Positions 8,171-16,493 are shown, counted from the first letter of the stretch. The stretch: DNA of 64,000 nucleotides from Candidatus Anaerostipes excrementavium (GCA_019114985.1 DXEM01000027.1:1-64000), one strand, 5' to 3'. Made by a program: numbers and translations. The notes: a model not told the origin generated them from the letters alone.

Positions 8171-8931
8171 GAAAAATCACTCCCCATCGATGCCTGCATA
8201 TCAACGATTCTATCATAAAATTCTTTTCGGCTCCTGCCTCTGCTTAACTGGCACTTCATCGTACCGTCATTTAGAATATAAGCATCTTTTGCATAAGAAG
8301 CACTGAACGCGTCGTGGGTTACCATAAGGATCGTTGTATGATGCTGTTCATTCACTAAGCTTAAACAATCCAGAAGATCTCGGCTGGCTTTGGAGTCTAA
8401 AGCTCCTGTTGGTTCATCTGCGAATATAATTTCCGGATCTGTAATCAGCGCTCTGCACGCAGCTCCTCTCTGTTTTTGTCCTCCTGATAACTGATAAGGA
8501 TATTTATTCAAATGTTCTTTCAGCCCAAACATCTCCGCCAGTTCTTTGGTCTTTGCGATACAAGTTTGTGCACCGGCTCCGTTCAAAGACAATGGCAGCG
8601 CAATATTATCCTGCAAGGTCATCGTATCCAGCAGATTATAATCCTGGAAAATAAAACCGATTTTGTCTCTGCGGATCTTCGATAATTCTTTATTTTTTGC
8701 TTTTGTTATATCACTTCCATCCAAGATGACAGATCCCTGCGTTGGCTTATCAATGGTTGATAGAATATTCAATAATGTAGTTTTCCCGGATCCGCTCGGC
8801 CCCATGATCGCAATAAAGTCATTTTCAAAAATCTTAAGATCAATGCCTTTTAAAACCATCGTTTTGAAGCCTCTGGAACCGTAGATTTTCGTTAGATTCT
8901 TAATTTCTACGATTACTTTGTTTGTTGTCAT
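8167..8931 (-). CDS. BceA-type ABC transporter ATP-binding protein
   Basis: A 254-residue MacB/LolD-like ATPase that powers the adjacent permease. Walker A GPSGSGKTT, the Q-loop IFQDYNLLDTMT, signature LSGGQKQR, Walker B IIFADEPTGALD and the switch His in MVTHD are all intact. RBS AAAGGAG lies upstream of ATG at 8931. The upstream gap carries an inverted repeat and a strong -10 box, so the ATPase-permease pair is probably expressed from its own induced promoter rather than from that of the two-component genes. Confidence 0.93.
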   Translation of the reverse strand: MTTNKVIVEIKNLTKIYGSRGFKTMVLKGIDLKIFENDFIAIMGPSGSGKTTLLNILSTIDKPTQGSVILDGSDITKAKNKELSKIRRDKIGFIFQDYNLLDTMTLQDNIALPLSLNGAGAQTCIAKTKELAEMFGLKEHLNKYPYQLSGGQKQRGAACRALITDPEIIFADEPTGALDSKASRDLLDCLSLVNEQHHTTILMVTHDAFSASYAKDAYILNDGTMKCQLSRGRSRKEFYDRIVDMQASMGSDFS

Positions 8932-8957
8932 ATCTGCATCACTCCTTTACAAGATCC

Positions 8958-9032
8958 ATTATAGAAAATCCCTTCCCAAAAATCCTTACAGCCTTATTAC
9001 AAAACGATCCCTAACCTTACAATCTATGTAAG
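8958..9032 (-). promoter_or_regulatory. Likely BceR-type regulated promoter of the ABC genes
   Basis: CTTACA-N5-TGTAAG at 9016-9032 is a perfect 6-bp-arm inverted repeat and resembles the TNACA-N4-TGTAA sites of BceR-like regulators. Further TGTAA half-sites follow. A consensus -10 (minus strand TATAAT, 8958-8963) has no recognisable -35, as in activator-dependent promoters. Confidence 0.65.
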
Positions 9033-9033
9033 A

Positions 9034-9972
9034 TTAGAGATGGAAGAATTTTCGGTGATCTGTAAATGTGATTGTAAATCTTGTATAGACCCCATACTCG
9101 CTTTCTGCTTCAATTTGATGTTCCAATTTATGAAGAATCTGAGATACCATATAAAGCCCCATGCCGGTGGATTTGTACTGACCATCACGATGATTGCTCC
9201 CGGTAAATCCTTTGTCGTAAATCCTGCGCATAAATTGTATCTTCTCAGGCTTTTCTTCTGCCCAAATGATCAGCTTCGGCTCTTCTTTTGCATATTTTAC
9301 CGCATTTCCAATCAGCTGATCCATCACATAAATCAGCCACTCTGAATCAGAATAGACCATCACATCTTCTACACGAATATCCAAGGTAAAATGTTTCTGA
9401 ATCAGAAAAAACTGCTGATTCCTGATCGATTCCCTGACACACTCTTTTAAATGGACCGGCCGAATCTGAAGATCGAACATCTGACTTTGGATTTTACATC
9501 CGGACAATGCGTCATTTAACAAACGGCGAATCTTCTCCAAAGGTTCCTTCATCTGCTGTCGTTCTTTCTCGTCCTCCATTCTCTCATTTACAAGCAAAGC
9601 GGCGGACAGCGGAATCTTTACTTCATGGCACCATTTTGTAATATAATCCTGAAGACCGCACATGCACTCTCTCTGTTCTTCCAGCTGCCTGTTCAAGATC
9701 TGCTGGTCATGGAGCGCTATTTCAACATTTTCATAGTCTCTCAATTCCTCTGCAATCGTTCCCTCTGATTCCATGTAATCATTTTTCTTACGTTCCCTTT
9801 TGCTTAGCCGATAAATCCGGATTCCAAGATAGATTCCAAAACAAACAAGAAGCAATACATTCAGATACATCAAGTCCCAAATAGAAACTGCTTCCACCAG
9901 CAAAAGAAAATATAAATGATAAGCCAAACATGGCAGGAAAAATAATACAATGTCTCTTTTCACCTTTTTCAT
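9034..9972 (-). CDS. BceS-type intramembrane-sensing histidine kinase
   Basis: A 312-residue kinase with two close N-terminal membrane helices and almost no extracellular loop, the hallmark of intramembrane-sensing kinases that rely on a Bce transporter. The phosphoacceptor region is DYITKWCHEVKIPLSA, the N box is IGNAVKYAKE, and STGMGLYMV is the G2 box. The catalytic domain is compact. The chosen ATG at 9972 overlaps the regulator's stop in an ATGA. A longer frame to 10005 would add 11 residues lying inside the regulator gene. Confidence 0.9.
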   Translation of the reverse strand: MKKVKRDIVLFFLPCLAYHLYFLLLVEAVSIWDLMYLNVLLLVCFGIYLGIRIYRLSKRERKKNDYMESEGTIAEELRDYENVEIALHDQQILNRQLEEQRECMCGLQDYITKWCHEVKIPLSAALLVNERMEDEKERQQMKEPLEKIRRLLNDALSGCKIQSQMFDLQIRPVHLKECVRESIRNQQFFLIQKHFTLDIRVEDVMVYSDSEWLIYVMDQLIGNAVKYAKEEPKLIIWAEEKPEKIQFMRRIYDKGFTGSNHRDGQYKSTGMGLYMVSQILHKLEHQIEAESEYGVYTRFTITFTDHRKFFHL

Positions 9973-10649
9973 CGGATATAATACCCTCTTCCTTTTCGCG
10001 TACAAATGACCTTATCTTCACAGGCCTGTTCCAACTTTTTCCTCAGTCTTGATATCATTGTCGTCAAGGTTCCGTCAGAAACAAATTCATCTGTATCCCA
10101 TAATGTCATCATCAATTCATCTCTTGTCACAACCCCCGGACGTCTCTCAACCAGTTTTTCTATAATCTTCTTCTCTGATTTGGTCAGCTCGATCTCCTCT
10201 CCGTCACAAATCAAAAGAGAGGAATTCGCATCAAAAAGCAGCCCTTTTGAAAGAACCGTACGGCTTTTTACCTGGTATTGATAGGCCCGCCGCAAAGCAG
10301 CTTCGATCTTTGCTTTTAAAAATTCCAGATGGAAAGGCTTTTCGATAAAATCATCTCCGCCTTGAGCAATTGCCATAATCTTGTCCCGATCATCATTTCT
10401 GCTGCTGATAAAAAGAATCGGCACATGGGAAATCTCCCGAATCTTCTCACACCAATAATACCCATCATAAAACGGCAGGTTAATATCCATAAGAATCAAA
10501 TGCGGATCGATTTTCTCAAATTCTTTTAACAGATTCGAAAAATCATGACATCCTGCCGTCCGATATCCCCACCGTTTCAAGAATTCTTCGATCTCATTTG
10601 ACAGCAGCGTATCGTCTTCCACAATCATGATTATCAGGTTTTCATCCAT
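9969..10649 (-). CDS. BceR-type OmpR-family response regulator
   Basis: A 226-residue regulator with a receiver domain (acidic pocket VEDD, phosphoacceptor Asp in LILMDINLPFYDG, conserved Lys in IEKPFH) and a C-terminal winged-helix DNA-binding domain (ELTKSEKKIIEKL...TMISRLRKKLE...TRKGRGYYI). It heads the regulator-kinase operon. Its probable target is the inverted repeat upstream of the ATPase gene at 9016-9032. RBS AAAGGGG precedes the ATG. Confidence 0.92.
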   Translation of the reverse strand: MDENLIIMIVEDDTLLSNEIEEFLKRWGYRTAGCHDFSNLLKEFEKIDPHLILMDINLPFYDGYYWCEKIREISHVPILFISSRNDDRDKIMAIAQGGDDFIEKPFHLEFLKAKIEAALRRAYQYQVKSRTVLSKGLLFDANSSLLICDGEEIELTKSEKKIIEKLVERRPGVVTRDELMMTLWDTDEFVSDGTLTTMISRLRKKLEQACEDKVICTRKGRGYYIR

Positions 10650-10754
10650 GCATACCAGCCCCTTTCCTTAAATCAGGCTTATTGTAACATACCTTCCATC
10701 CCTCGTCCAATGCGTAAAATATTACACTTTATTTTCAAAAAATCGATCTTTTCT

Positions 10755-10783
10755 TTGCATTTTACTGTCATATTGTGTAAAGT
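10755..10783 (+). promoter_or_regulatory. Promoter of the nucleobase permease gene
   Basis: TTGCAT (10755-10760), 17-nt spacer, TAAAGT (10778-10783). I found no purine riboswitch fold in the 170-nt divergent gap between the response regulator and the permease. Confidence 0.5.
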
Positions 10784-10820
10784 ATAGGAAAACACATGAT
10801 AAAAGAAATAGGAGGAACTT

Positions 10821-12161
10821 ATGAAAAACAATCACCATTCATCCTCCGGAGGCTACGCATCCGTTTTTGATCTTAACGGCGTACCACGCTTTGGCCAGGC
10901 TCTGCCTTTGGCGCTTCAGCATGTGGTCGCTATGATCGTGGGCTGTGTAACTCCGGCCATTATCGTTTCCGGCGTTGCCGGGCTCAATGACAGAGACCGA
11001 GTTATCCTGATCCAAGCGGCGTTATTTACTTCTGCACTGAGCACTTTATTGCAGCTTTTCCCATTTATCCGTTTCAGAAATTTTCAGCTGGGTTCTGCCT
11101 TGCCGGTTATTATGGGAATCAGCTTTGCCTATGTGCCAAGTATGCAGGCAATCGCTGAGACATCCGATGTAGGTACTATTTTAGGAGCGCAGATTGTTGG
11201 CGGCGTGATTGCTGTTATCGTAGGCTTTACCATCAAAAAGATCCGTATATTATTCCCGCCGATCATTACCGGAACCGTTGTTTTCACAATTGGACTTTCT
11301 CTTTATCCGACCGCAGTCAATTACATGGCCGGCGGAACTTCCAGTCCGGATTATGGTTCCTGGGAAAATTGGCTGGCAGCGTTCTTTACTTTGGCAGTTG
11401 TTACCATTTTGAATCATTTTACAAAGGGATTTTTGAAACTGGCATCCATCCTTGTGGGAATTATTGCAGGATATATCTTCGCCTCTTTCTTAGGGCTCGT
11501 AGATTTATCCGGAATCGCTTCCGCAGGAATTCTTCAGTTTCCTCAGCCAATGCATTTCGGAGTGAAATTCGATCCTTCCGCCTGCATTGCCATCGGATTA
11601 TTGTTCGCAATCAACTCCATTCAGGCAATCGGCGATTTTTCCGCCACTACTGTGGGAAGTATGGATCGTCAGCCGGAAGATCAGGAACTTCAGGGCGGCA
11701 TTGTTATGTATGGTATATCCAACATTTTCTGTGCTTTGCTCGGAGGTCTTCCAACCGCCACCTATAGCCAGAATGTCGGGATTGTAACCACGACCAAAGT
11801 TGTTAACCGCTGTGTCCTGGGACTCGCTGCTGTCATTTTAATGATTGCCGGAATCCTTCCGAAATTTTCTGCGCTGCTTACTACGATTCCGCAATGTGTC
11901 CTTGGAGGCGCAACGATTTCTGTTTTTGCTTCCATTGCCATGACGGGAATCAAATTGATCACACAGCAGAAAATGACATATCGGGCAACATCTATCGTTG
12001 GTTTGTCCGTAGCGCTTGGCATGGGAGTGACACAGGCTTCTGCCGCATTGTCTGCTTTCCCATCCTGGGTTATGATGATTTTCGGAAAATCACCAGTCGT
12101 TATCGCAACGATTTCTGCAATCGTTTTAAACATTGTACTTCCAAAAGAAAAAGATGAATAA
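10821..12161 (+). CDS. NCS2-family xanthine/uracil-type permease
   Basis: A 446-residue polytopic permease of the nucleobase:cation symporter-2 (NAT) family, with about 12-14 hydrophobic segments. The family signature is visible as QNVGIVTTTK near residue 318, and the preceding helix has NSIQAIGDFSATT, matching the substrate-site region of xanthine/urate carriers. The order of motifs favours purine (xanthine or urate) over uracil, but this is not decisive. RBS AGGAGG lies upstream. It is monocistronic and ends at a bidirectional terminator. Confidence 0.88.
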   Translation: MKNNHHSSSGGYASVFDLNGVPRFGQALPLALQHVVAMIVGCVTPAIIVSGVAGLNDRDRVILIQAALFTSALSTLLQLFPFIRFRNFQLGSALPVIMGISFAYVPSMQAIAETSDVGTILGAQIVGGVIAVIVGFTIKKIRILFPPIITGTVVFTIGLSLYPTAVNYMAGGTSSPDYGSWENWLAAFFTLAVVTILNHFTKGFLKLASILVGIIAGYIFASFLGLVDLSGIASAGILQFPQPMHFGVKFDPSACIAIGLLFAINSIQAIGDFSATTVGSMDRQPEDQELQGGIVMYGISNIFCALLGGLPTATYSQNVGIVTTTKVVNRCVLGLAAVILMIAGILPKFSALLTTIPQCVLGGATISVFASIAMTGIKLITQQKMTYRATSIVGLSVALGMGVTQASAALSAFPSWVMMIFGKSPVVIATISAIVLNIVLPKEKDE

Positions 12162-12168
12162 TAACAAA

Positions 12169-12205
12169 GGCTGCATAACAGGAATTACTTTCCTGCTATG
12201 CAGCC
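12169..12205. terminator. Bidirectional terminator between permease and chromate transporter genes
   Basis: Near-perfect hairpin with outer arms GGCTGCATA/TATGCAGCC and inner arms CAGGAA/TTCCTG around a short loop, located exactly between two convergent genes. Confidence 0.75.
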
Positions 12206-12208
12206 TCT

Positions 12209-12772
12209 TTACAATATTAACATTCCCTGTGCGACGCGCAGGACGCCGGCTAATACCATAACGGTGATTGGATTCATTTTCTTTTTTACCATAAGGAATA
12301 AACTAATCCCAAATAAAAGAACCATGGATGGATTGATCTGGTCAAAAGAAGAAAAAGAAGCTTTTCCGAAAAACGCAGTCCCTATGATCGTCAGTCCTGC
12401 AGCCGCAATCAGAGCAATCACTGCCGGACGAAGAGTGTCCAGGATCTTTTGCAGCATGTCCAAATGACGATATTTCATATAGAAATAAGCAATGATTGTG
12501 ACAATCACACAAGATGGAAAAACACAGCCGATGGTAGCTGCTGCCGCACCCAATGGTCCGGCAATTTTCGTTCCGACAAAAGTTGCCGCATTGATGGCAA
12601 TCGGTCCGGGCGTCATCTGGGAAATCGTTACCAAATCTGAAAATTCCTTCACTGTCAGCCAGGAATGAAGCTCCGTTACCTGATGCTGAATCAAAGGCAT
12701 GGCCGCATACCCGCCGCCAAAACTAAATAACCCAATTTGAAAAAAGCTGAAAAACAGTGTTAAGTATATCAT
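12209..12772 (-). CDS. Chromate transporter, second half of a split pair
   Basis: A 187-residue single-domain CHR-family membrane protein with motifs FSFGGGYAAMPLI near the start and TPGPIAINAATFVG near residue 65, both family signatures. Short-form CHR proteins work as pairs of homologous halves, presumably exporting chromate or another oxyanion. The ATG at 12772 overlaps the stop of the upstream half in an ATGA. A frame with 8 more residues begins inside the neighbour without a ribosome site. The native substrate in an anaerobe is uncertain. Confidence 0.88.
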   Translation of the reverse strand: MIYLTLFFSFFQIGLFSFGGGYAAMPLIQHQVTELHSWLTVKEFSDLVTISQMTPGPIAINAATFVGTKIAGPLGAAAATIGCVFPSCVIVTIIAYFYMKYRHLDMLQKILDTLRPAVIALIAAAGLTIIGTAFFGKASFSSFDQINPSMVLLFGISLFLMVKKKMNPITVMVLAGVLRVAQGMLIL

Positions 12773-13359
12773 ATGCGTGCTCGTCCTTTCTCCCATAACG
12801 CTTTCAAGACCCCATAAGCGATGCAGATTAGAAATATATAAACTGCACCGATATGAAAGACCACATTGGCAAGGAACGCTCCGGCCATAATGACCGCAGA
12901 ATCTATCCTTCCTTTTCCGCGGAACAATGTATGGATCATCTCCAGCACAACGGCGGCAATCACTGCGCCAACTCCAGCCTGCATCCCTTCCAGCATCAAA
13001 GAAATCACCCGATTATCCCGAAACGCCTGATAAAAGACCGAAACCAAGGATATGATAAAGAACGGCGGCAGCACGGCTCCGGCCACACTTAAAAGAACGC
13101 CTGGAAGACCGGCTAATTTATATCCTGCTACAATCGCTCCATTCACAGCAATCGGTCCAGGCGCCGACTGGGCGATTGCCGTCAGATCAAACATCTCTTC
13201 TTCATCAATCCAATGGTACTCTTCTACAAATTTTTTCTGCATCAGCGTAATAATGACATAACCGCCCCCAAACGTAAAAGCACTCAAATAAAAGGTCGCC
13301 ATAAATAGCCGCAGATAAAGCTTTGCATCTCTTTTCCCTGTTCTTTTTCTTTTCTTCAT
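12769..13359 (-). CDS. Chromate transporter, first half of a split pair
   Basis: A 196-residue CHR-family protein, homologous to the next gene. After a very basic start (MKKRKRTGKRDAK) it carries FTFGGGYVIITLM and APGPIAVNGAIVAG, then about five hydrophobic segments. It is translated first and coupled to the second half by a 4-bp overlap. The 5' region (13360-13518) is AT-rich, and the ribosome site is weak. Confidence 0.88.
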   Translation of the reverse strand: MKKRKRTGKRDAKLYLRLFMATFYLSAFTFGGGYVIITLMQKKFVEEYHWIDEEEMFDLTAIAQSAPGPIAVNGAIVAGYKLAGLPGVLLSVAGAVLPPFFIISLVSVFYQAFRDNRVISLMLEGMQAGVGAVIAAVVLEMIHTLFRGKGRIDSAVIMAGAFLANVVFHIGAVYIFLICIAYGVLKALWEKGRARI

Positions 13360-13518
13360 TGTTTTTCTAAATTCCCTTCATATTCCTAAGAAATTTTTCA
13401 TCATAGTTTAGAAACTGTTTAGAATTGTTTAGATTCTTTCTATTGAATCAGACCCTTTTCAAGCGTATACTAAAGCCATAGTTTTTCATATATATTTTTT
13501 AATCCTCTCTTTTCATTA

Positions 13519-13586
13519 GCAGCCGTCATGAGACGGCTGCATTTTTAATGTCATAGGAAACTGCGTTCCTATGACATTAAAAATGC
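13519..13586. repeat. Two overlapping perfect hairpins
   Basis: First hairpin: arms 13519-13527 and 13532-13540 (GCAGCCGTC, loop ATGA), followed by ATTTTT. Second: 21-bp perfect arms 13539-13559 and 13566-13586, loop ACTGCG. They share two bases (13539-13540). On the minus strand both lie downstream of the DUF5666-like gene, together with the 81-bp repeat copy B. Confidence 0.85.
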
Positions 13587-13593
13587 TCCGCAC

Positions 13594-13674
13594 GGATCGC
13601 ACTGCGGCGGAGATGAAGATAGCGCCCAAGCGCCCGCCGCAGGCGGAGAATCCTGCATAGCAGGATTCTTTCTT
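13594..13674 (+). repeat. Dispersed 81-bp hairpin repeat, copy B
   Basis: Second copy of the unit at 6181-6261: same length, identical first 13 bases, and 46 of the last 47 bases identical, with a conserved 9-bp stem and TTTCTT tail. It directly abuts the 3' end of the DUF5666-like gene in antisense orientation. Confidence 0.8.
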
Positions 13675-13676
13675 GT

Positions 13677-14258
13677 CTACATAACCTGTATGCGATATGC
13701 GGCTGTCTGCGGCGGAATACTGTTGGTCATAAAATTCGCATGCTCGACCCTTATGAACTGTCCCCTTCTGAGATTCCAGAGGCGAATCGGATTGCCTCTT
13801 CTGCTTAAGATCTTCGTATCCTCGGAGACTGTAAATCTTATCTGTCTGGACGGCTGGCCCGGAATTCCGGTATATAGAAAGCCATTCCGCGGATCGACCC
13901 GCAATACCCTTGTTCTTGTGGTTACAAATTCTTTTTGCTGCAGGATCCTTATCCGAAAAGCTTCTGTTTGAGGCGGAAGACTTCTCGTCATCTTAGAAGA
14001 AGCCACTGCATCGATCCTCATACCTTCCTTCAGATCTCTGATATTTCTTGTATTTCCACTTTCATCCTGAATCTTCGTATCTTTCCCAACGACTAATGTC
14101 ACTGTAGTTACAAATCGCAGACCGAATTCCCCATTCATTTTATAGGTCACCGTCACAAAAGTCACGCCGTCCCCTCTGCGTACTTCATCAATTACACCAT
14201 TTTCGATTCGGATTCTTCCGTCTGTAGGATCGTTAGGTTGTTGTTCACAACAGCTCAT
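13677..14258 (-). CDS. DUF5666-like protein with two tandem repeats
   Basis: A 193-residue protein made of two related ~85-residue beta-rich units. Each has a strand with V-x-G-x-I/V, the phrase EDTKI or KDTKI, a short G-N-x-R turn, LK/LR-x-G-x-x-I/F-x-V, and ends S-x-PPQT-x-A-x-RI. This pattern is like the OB-like DUF5666 domain. No signal peptide is seen, and a CCEQQ motif sits at the N-terminus. Arg is unusually frequent for the window. The function is unknown. RBS AGGA lies upstream. Confidence 0.65.
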   Translation of the reverse strand: MSCCEQQPNDPTDGRIRIENGVIDEVRRGDGVTFVTVTYKMNGEFGLRFVTTVTLVVGKDTKIQDESGNTRNIRDLKEGMRIDAVASSKMTRSLPPQTEAFRIRILQQKEFVTTRTRVLRVDPRNGFLYTGIPGQPSRQIRFTVSEDTKILSRRGNPIRLWNLRRGQFIRVEHANFMTNSIPPQTAAYRIQVM

Positions 14259-14396
14259 TATTTTCCTGCTTTCATTTTTTATTATAGTATTCAGAAAGAT
14301 AAAAATGTGCTGTTTATTTTATTGTACCACATGTGAAATCTTTCGAACCATCTTATTTTTGTAAAAAGCAGACAAACTGAAACAACAAAAATAAGC

Positions 14397-14418
14397 CCCG
14401 ATCTTAAATCAGATCAGG
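14397..14418 (-). terminator. Terminator after the small Cys-containing gene
   Basis: Minus strand CCTGATCT-loop-AGATCGGG forms an 8-bp stem (one G-T pair), followed shortly by TTTTTG. It lies 39 bp past the stop of the gene at 14457-14726. Confidence 0.6.
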
Positions 14419-14456
14419 ACCTATCTTACGGGTGCCTCTTTTTTTCATTTGCAAAA

Positions 14457-14726
14457 CTAATCTAAAAACGATGGTCTGGAATCTCGAATCTCCTGCATCT
14501 CTTCATCGATTGGCAATAATTTCTTTTTATAATATTCACAGGATGTTTTACAATAATCGGACTGAGATTGAATGACACTTTTGCATTCTACATAGGGAAG
14601 ATCAAATCCTTTTGGGATCTTTGCCAGTTCTCCGCAGGTAATCATTGTCAGTTCTTCTCTTCTATTCTTTAAGTCCATCCATCGGTTTTTTAGGGCTCGT
14701 TCTGTCTTGTTCTGATATTCTGCCAT
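14457..14726 (-). CDS. Hypothetical small protein with conserved-looking cysteines
   Basis: An 89-residue, strongly charged, predicted helical protein with four Cys (ITCGEL, YVECKS, DYCKTSCEYY). A strong RBS (AGGAGGAG) and a terminator downstream support that it is expressed. I do not recognise the family. The spacing of the Cys pairs could bind a metal or form disulfides, but this is only a guess. It is a single-gene unit between AT-rich gaps; the upstream gap 14727-14903 shows nothing definable. Confidence 0.6.
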   Translation of the reverse strand: MAEYQNKTERALKNRWMDLKNRREELTMITCGELAKIPKGFDLPYVECKSVIQSQSDYCKTSCEYYKKKLLPIDEEMQEIRDSRPSFLD

Positions 14727-14903
14727 ATCTTTTCAGCTCCTCCTATACTACTTTATTATAACGTATAGAAACGAAAAGGTAATTTGATTATCAAAAAGAA
14801 ATTATTATTTTTTTCTTAATATTTCTGATATTTTGTATTTTATACAATTTTTATCTGATATATTATACTTTCTTTACTGATTTTGCACTTTTTTATCGAA
14901 CGC

Positions 14904-15503
14904 TTATACTTCTTCCTTAGGATCGGCAGGACAAATCTTGTCATCTTCGGTGATCTCTCTTATGATTTTGCATGGATTTCCCACGGCAAGCACATTTGCC
15001 GGAATATCTTTGTTTACCAAACTCTTTGCCCCAATGACTGATCCTTCTCCAATCGTTACCCCCGGAAGGATCGTAACATCTGCTCCGATCCAGACATCAT
15101 CTCCTATTGTAATCGGCAGCGCACGTTCCAATCCTTGTTTTCTCTCCTCTGAATCCAACGGATGATTCGCCGTATACATTCCGCAGTTTGGTCCAATAAA
15201 ACAGTATTTTCCGATGGTAATCGGAGCACCATCCATAAAATAAGCATTGTGATTGATGAAAGTTCCTTCTCCAATATGACAATTGTATCCGTAATCCGTA
15301 CAAAACGGCGGAAGAATATCCACATGCTCCTCACAATTTGGCAGCAGCTGCTTTATAATTGCTTCTTTTTTTTCTTTCTCCTTCGGACTGGTATGATTCA
15401 GCTGAAAATACAATTCTTCTGCCTCTTCCCTCTCTTTTAGTAAATCCTGATCATAGTTTGCATCATACCATAATCTTGCTTCCATTTTTTCACGTTCTGT
15501 CAT
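14904..15503 (-). CDS. Maltose/galactoside O-acetyltransferase family
   Basis: A 199-residue hexapeptide-repeat enzyme of the LacA/Maa/NodL family that acetylates sugar hydroxyls with acetyl-CoA. The N-terminal helical Mac domain (LWYDANYDQDLLKERE) is followed by left-handed beta-helix repeats with INHNAYFMDGAPITIG, the catalytic His region YTANHPLD, and DVWIGADVTILPGVTIGEGSVIGA. Length and motif order are normal. RBS AGGAG is upstream. It is monocistronic. Confidence 0.92.
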   Translation of the reverse strand: MTEREKMEARLWYDANYDQDLLKEREEAEELYFQLNHTSPKEKEKKEAIIKQLLPNCEEHVDILPPFCTDYGYNCHIGEGTFINHNAYFMDGAPITIGKYCFIGPNCGMYTANHPLDSEERKQGLERALPITIGDDVWIGADVTILPGVTIGEGSVIGAKSLVNKDIPANVLAVGNPCKIIREITEDDKICPADPKEEV

Positions 15504-15552
15504 CTTATAACTCCTTTTCCTAATTCGTCTTTTTCATTTATTATACAAAAAG

Positions 15553-16260
15553 TCAGCAGCGGCGGCAACCTTCCACAAACTTTCTAAAAATCATCCGGCT
15601 ATGATTATCTGCGGAAAATGAAAATTCAGGATGCCATTGCAGCGCCCATACGAACCTTTTCTGCGGGGCATAAACTGCTTCTATTAGTCCATCCTCCGAT
15701 ACAGCCATAGGCAGGAGGTCCGGTGACAACTCTTTTACTGCCTGATGATGATAACTATTCACCGAAAGTTCTTCTGTTTGCAATAATTCATACAATGGAC
15801 TCTCTTTTTGAATCGATACTTTATGGCAGGGAATATCATATGGCGGTGATTGATGGTGTTTGGTATTAGACGGATGTTCTTCATCAAGATCCTGGTATAA
15901 ACTGCCTCCCATCAGCGCATTGATCAATTGAATTCCTCGGCAGATACCAAGAATCGGTTTATCCAATTCAAGAACCCGCTGAAACAATAACGCTTCCATT
16001 GTATCTCTCTCTTTGCAGCACTCACCGCACCATTTCTGTTTTGTTTGTCCATAAACAGATGGGGATACGTCCTGACCGCCAGTAAACAAAAATCCATCCA
16101 ATCGGTCTGCCATCTGCCTGATCTCATAAAGATCTTCTGTCAAAGGCATCATGACCGGCAGTCCGCCTGCCTGCCTGATTCCTTCCATATATCCGGGAAG
16201 CATCCAATAACTCTTTTTCTCTTTATCTACCAAAGGTACGACTCCAATCCATGGCTTCAT
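15553..16260 (-). CDS. Class I glutamine amidotransferase-type gamma-glutamyl hydrolase (PuuD-like)
   Basis: A 235-residue member of the peptidase C26 / gamma-glutamyl-GABA hydrolase group. The nucleophile Cys is in LGICRGIQLINALMGG, the catalytic His in LQWHPEF, and the oxyanion-side motif FTGGQDVSPSVYG is present. Relatives cleave gamma-glutamyl-GABA or similar conjugates; no puu genes lie nearby, so the substrate is open. RBS AGGAG precedes the ATG. The 5' region contains a partial repeat (16290-16315) and a hairpin (16327-16364). Confidence 0.88.
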   Translation of the reverse strand: MKPWIGVVPLVDKEKKSYWMLPGYMEGIRQAGGLPVMMPLTEDLYEIRQMADRLDGFLFTGGQDVSPSVYGQTKQKWCGECCKERDTMEALLFQRVLELDKPILGICRGIQLINALMGGSLYQDLDEEHPSNTKHHQSPPYDIPCHKVSIQKESPLYELLQTEELSVNSYHHQAVKELSPDLLPMAVSEDGLIEAVYAPQKRFVWALQWHPEFSFSADNHSRMIFRKFVEGCRRC

Positions 16261-16289
16261 GATTTCTCCTCCTGTATTCTGTTATTTTT

Positions 16290-16315
16290 AATCCTGCTTT
16301 GCAGGATTCTCCGCT
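16290..16315 (-). repeat. Partial copy C of the dispersed hairpin repeat
   Basis: On the minus strand CGGAGAATCCTGC...GCAGGATT matches the 3' stem-loop of the 81-bp repeat; the rest of the unit is absent. It lies in the 5' untranslated region of the hydrolase gene. Confidence 0.7.
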
Positions 16316-16326
16316 GAAATAAAACA

Positions 16327-16364
16327 ACAGGCAAGGAAACATTTTCTCTAGCTTCCTTGCCTGT
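16327..16364. terminator. Hairpin in a divergent gap
   Basis: ACAGGCAAGGAA and TTCCTTGCCTGT are perfect 12-bp arms around a 14-nt loop. The T-runs on either side are weak. The position upstream of two divergent genes is odd for a terminator; it could insulate them or be left from a lost gene. Confidence 0.55.
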
Positions 16365-16493
16365 TTCTATTATAAGCTATTTGGAACAAAGATACAATTA
16401 TATAATAACAAGCAGCTGCGCCTTGCCCCTTCTCCCTTCATTATAGTAAAATAAAAACAGCAGAACAATGAATCGTAATAGGAGGAACAAGAT

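Noticed and set aside
10650-10820. Possible purine riboswitch before the NCS2 permease
   Set aside because: No P1-P3 fold or conserved purine-riboswitch core motifs were seen; only a promoter is supported.
15553-16260. Naming the amidotransferase puuD
   Set aside because: The motifs fit the family but no putrescine genes are nearby, so the symbol was not assigned.
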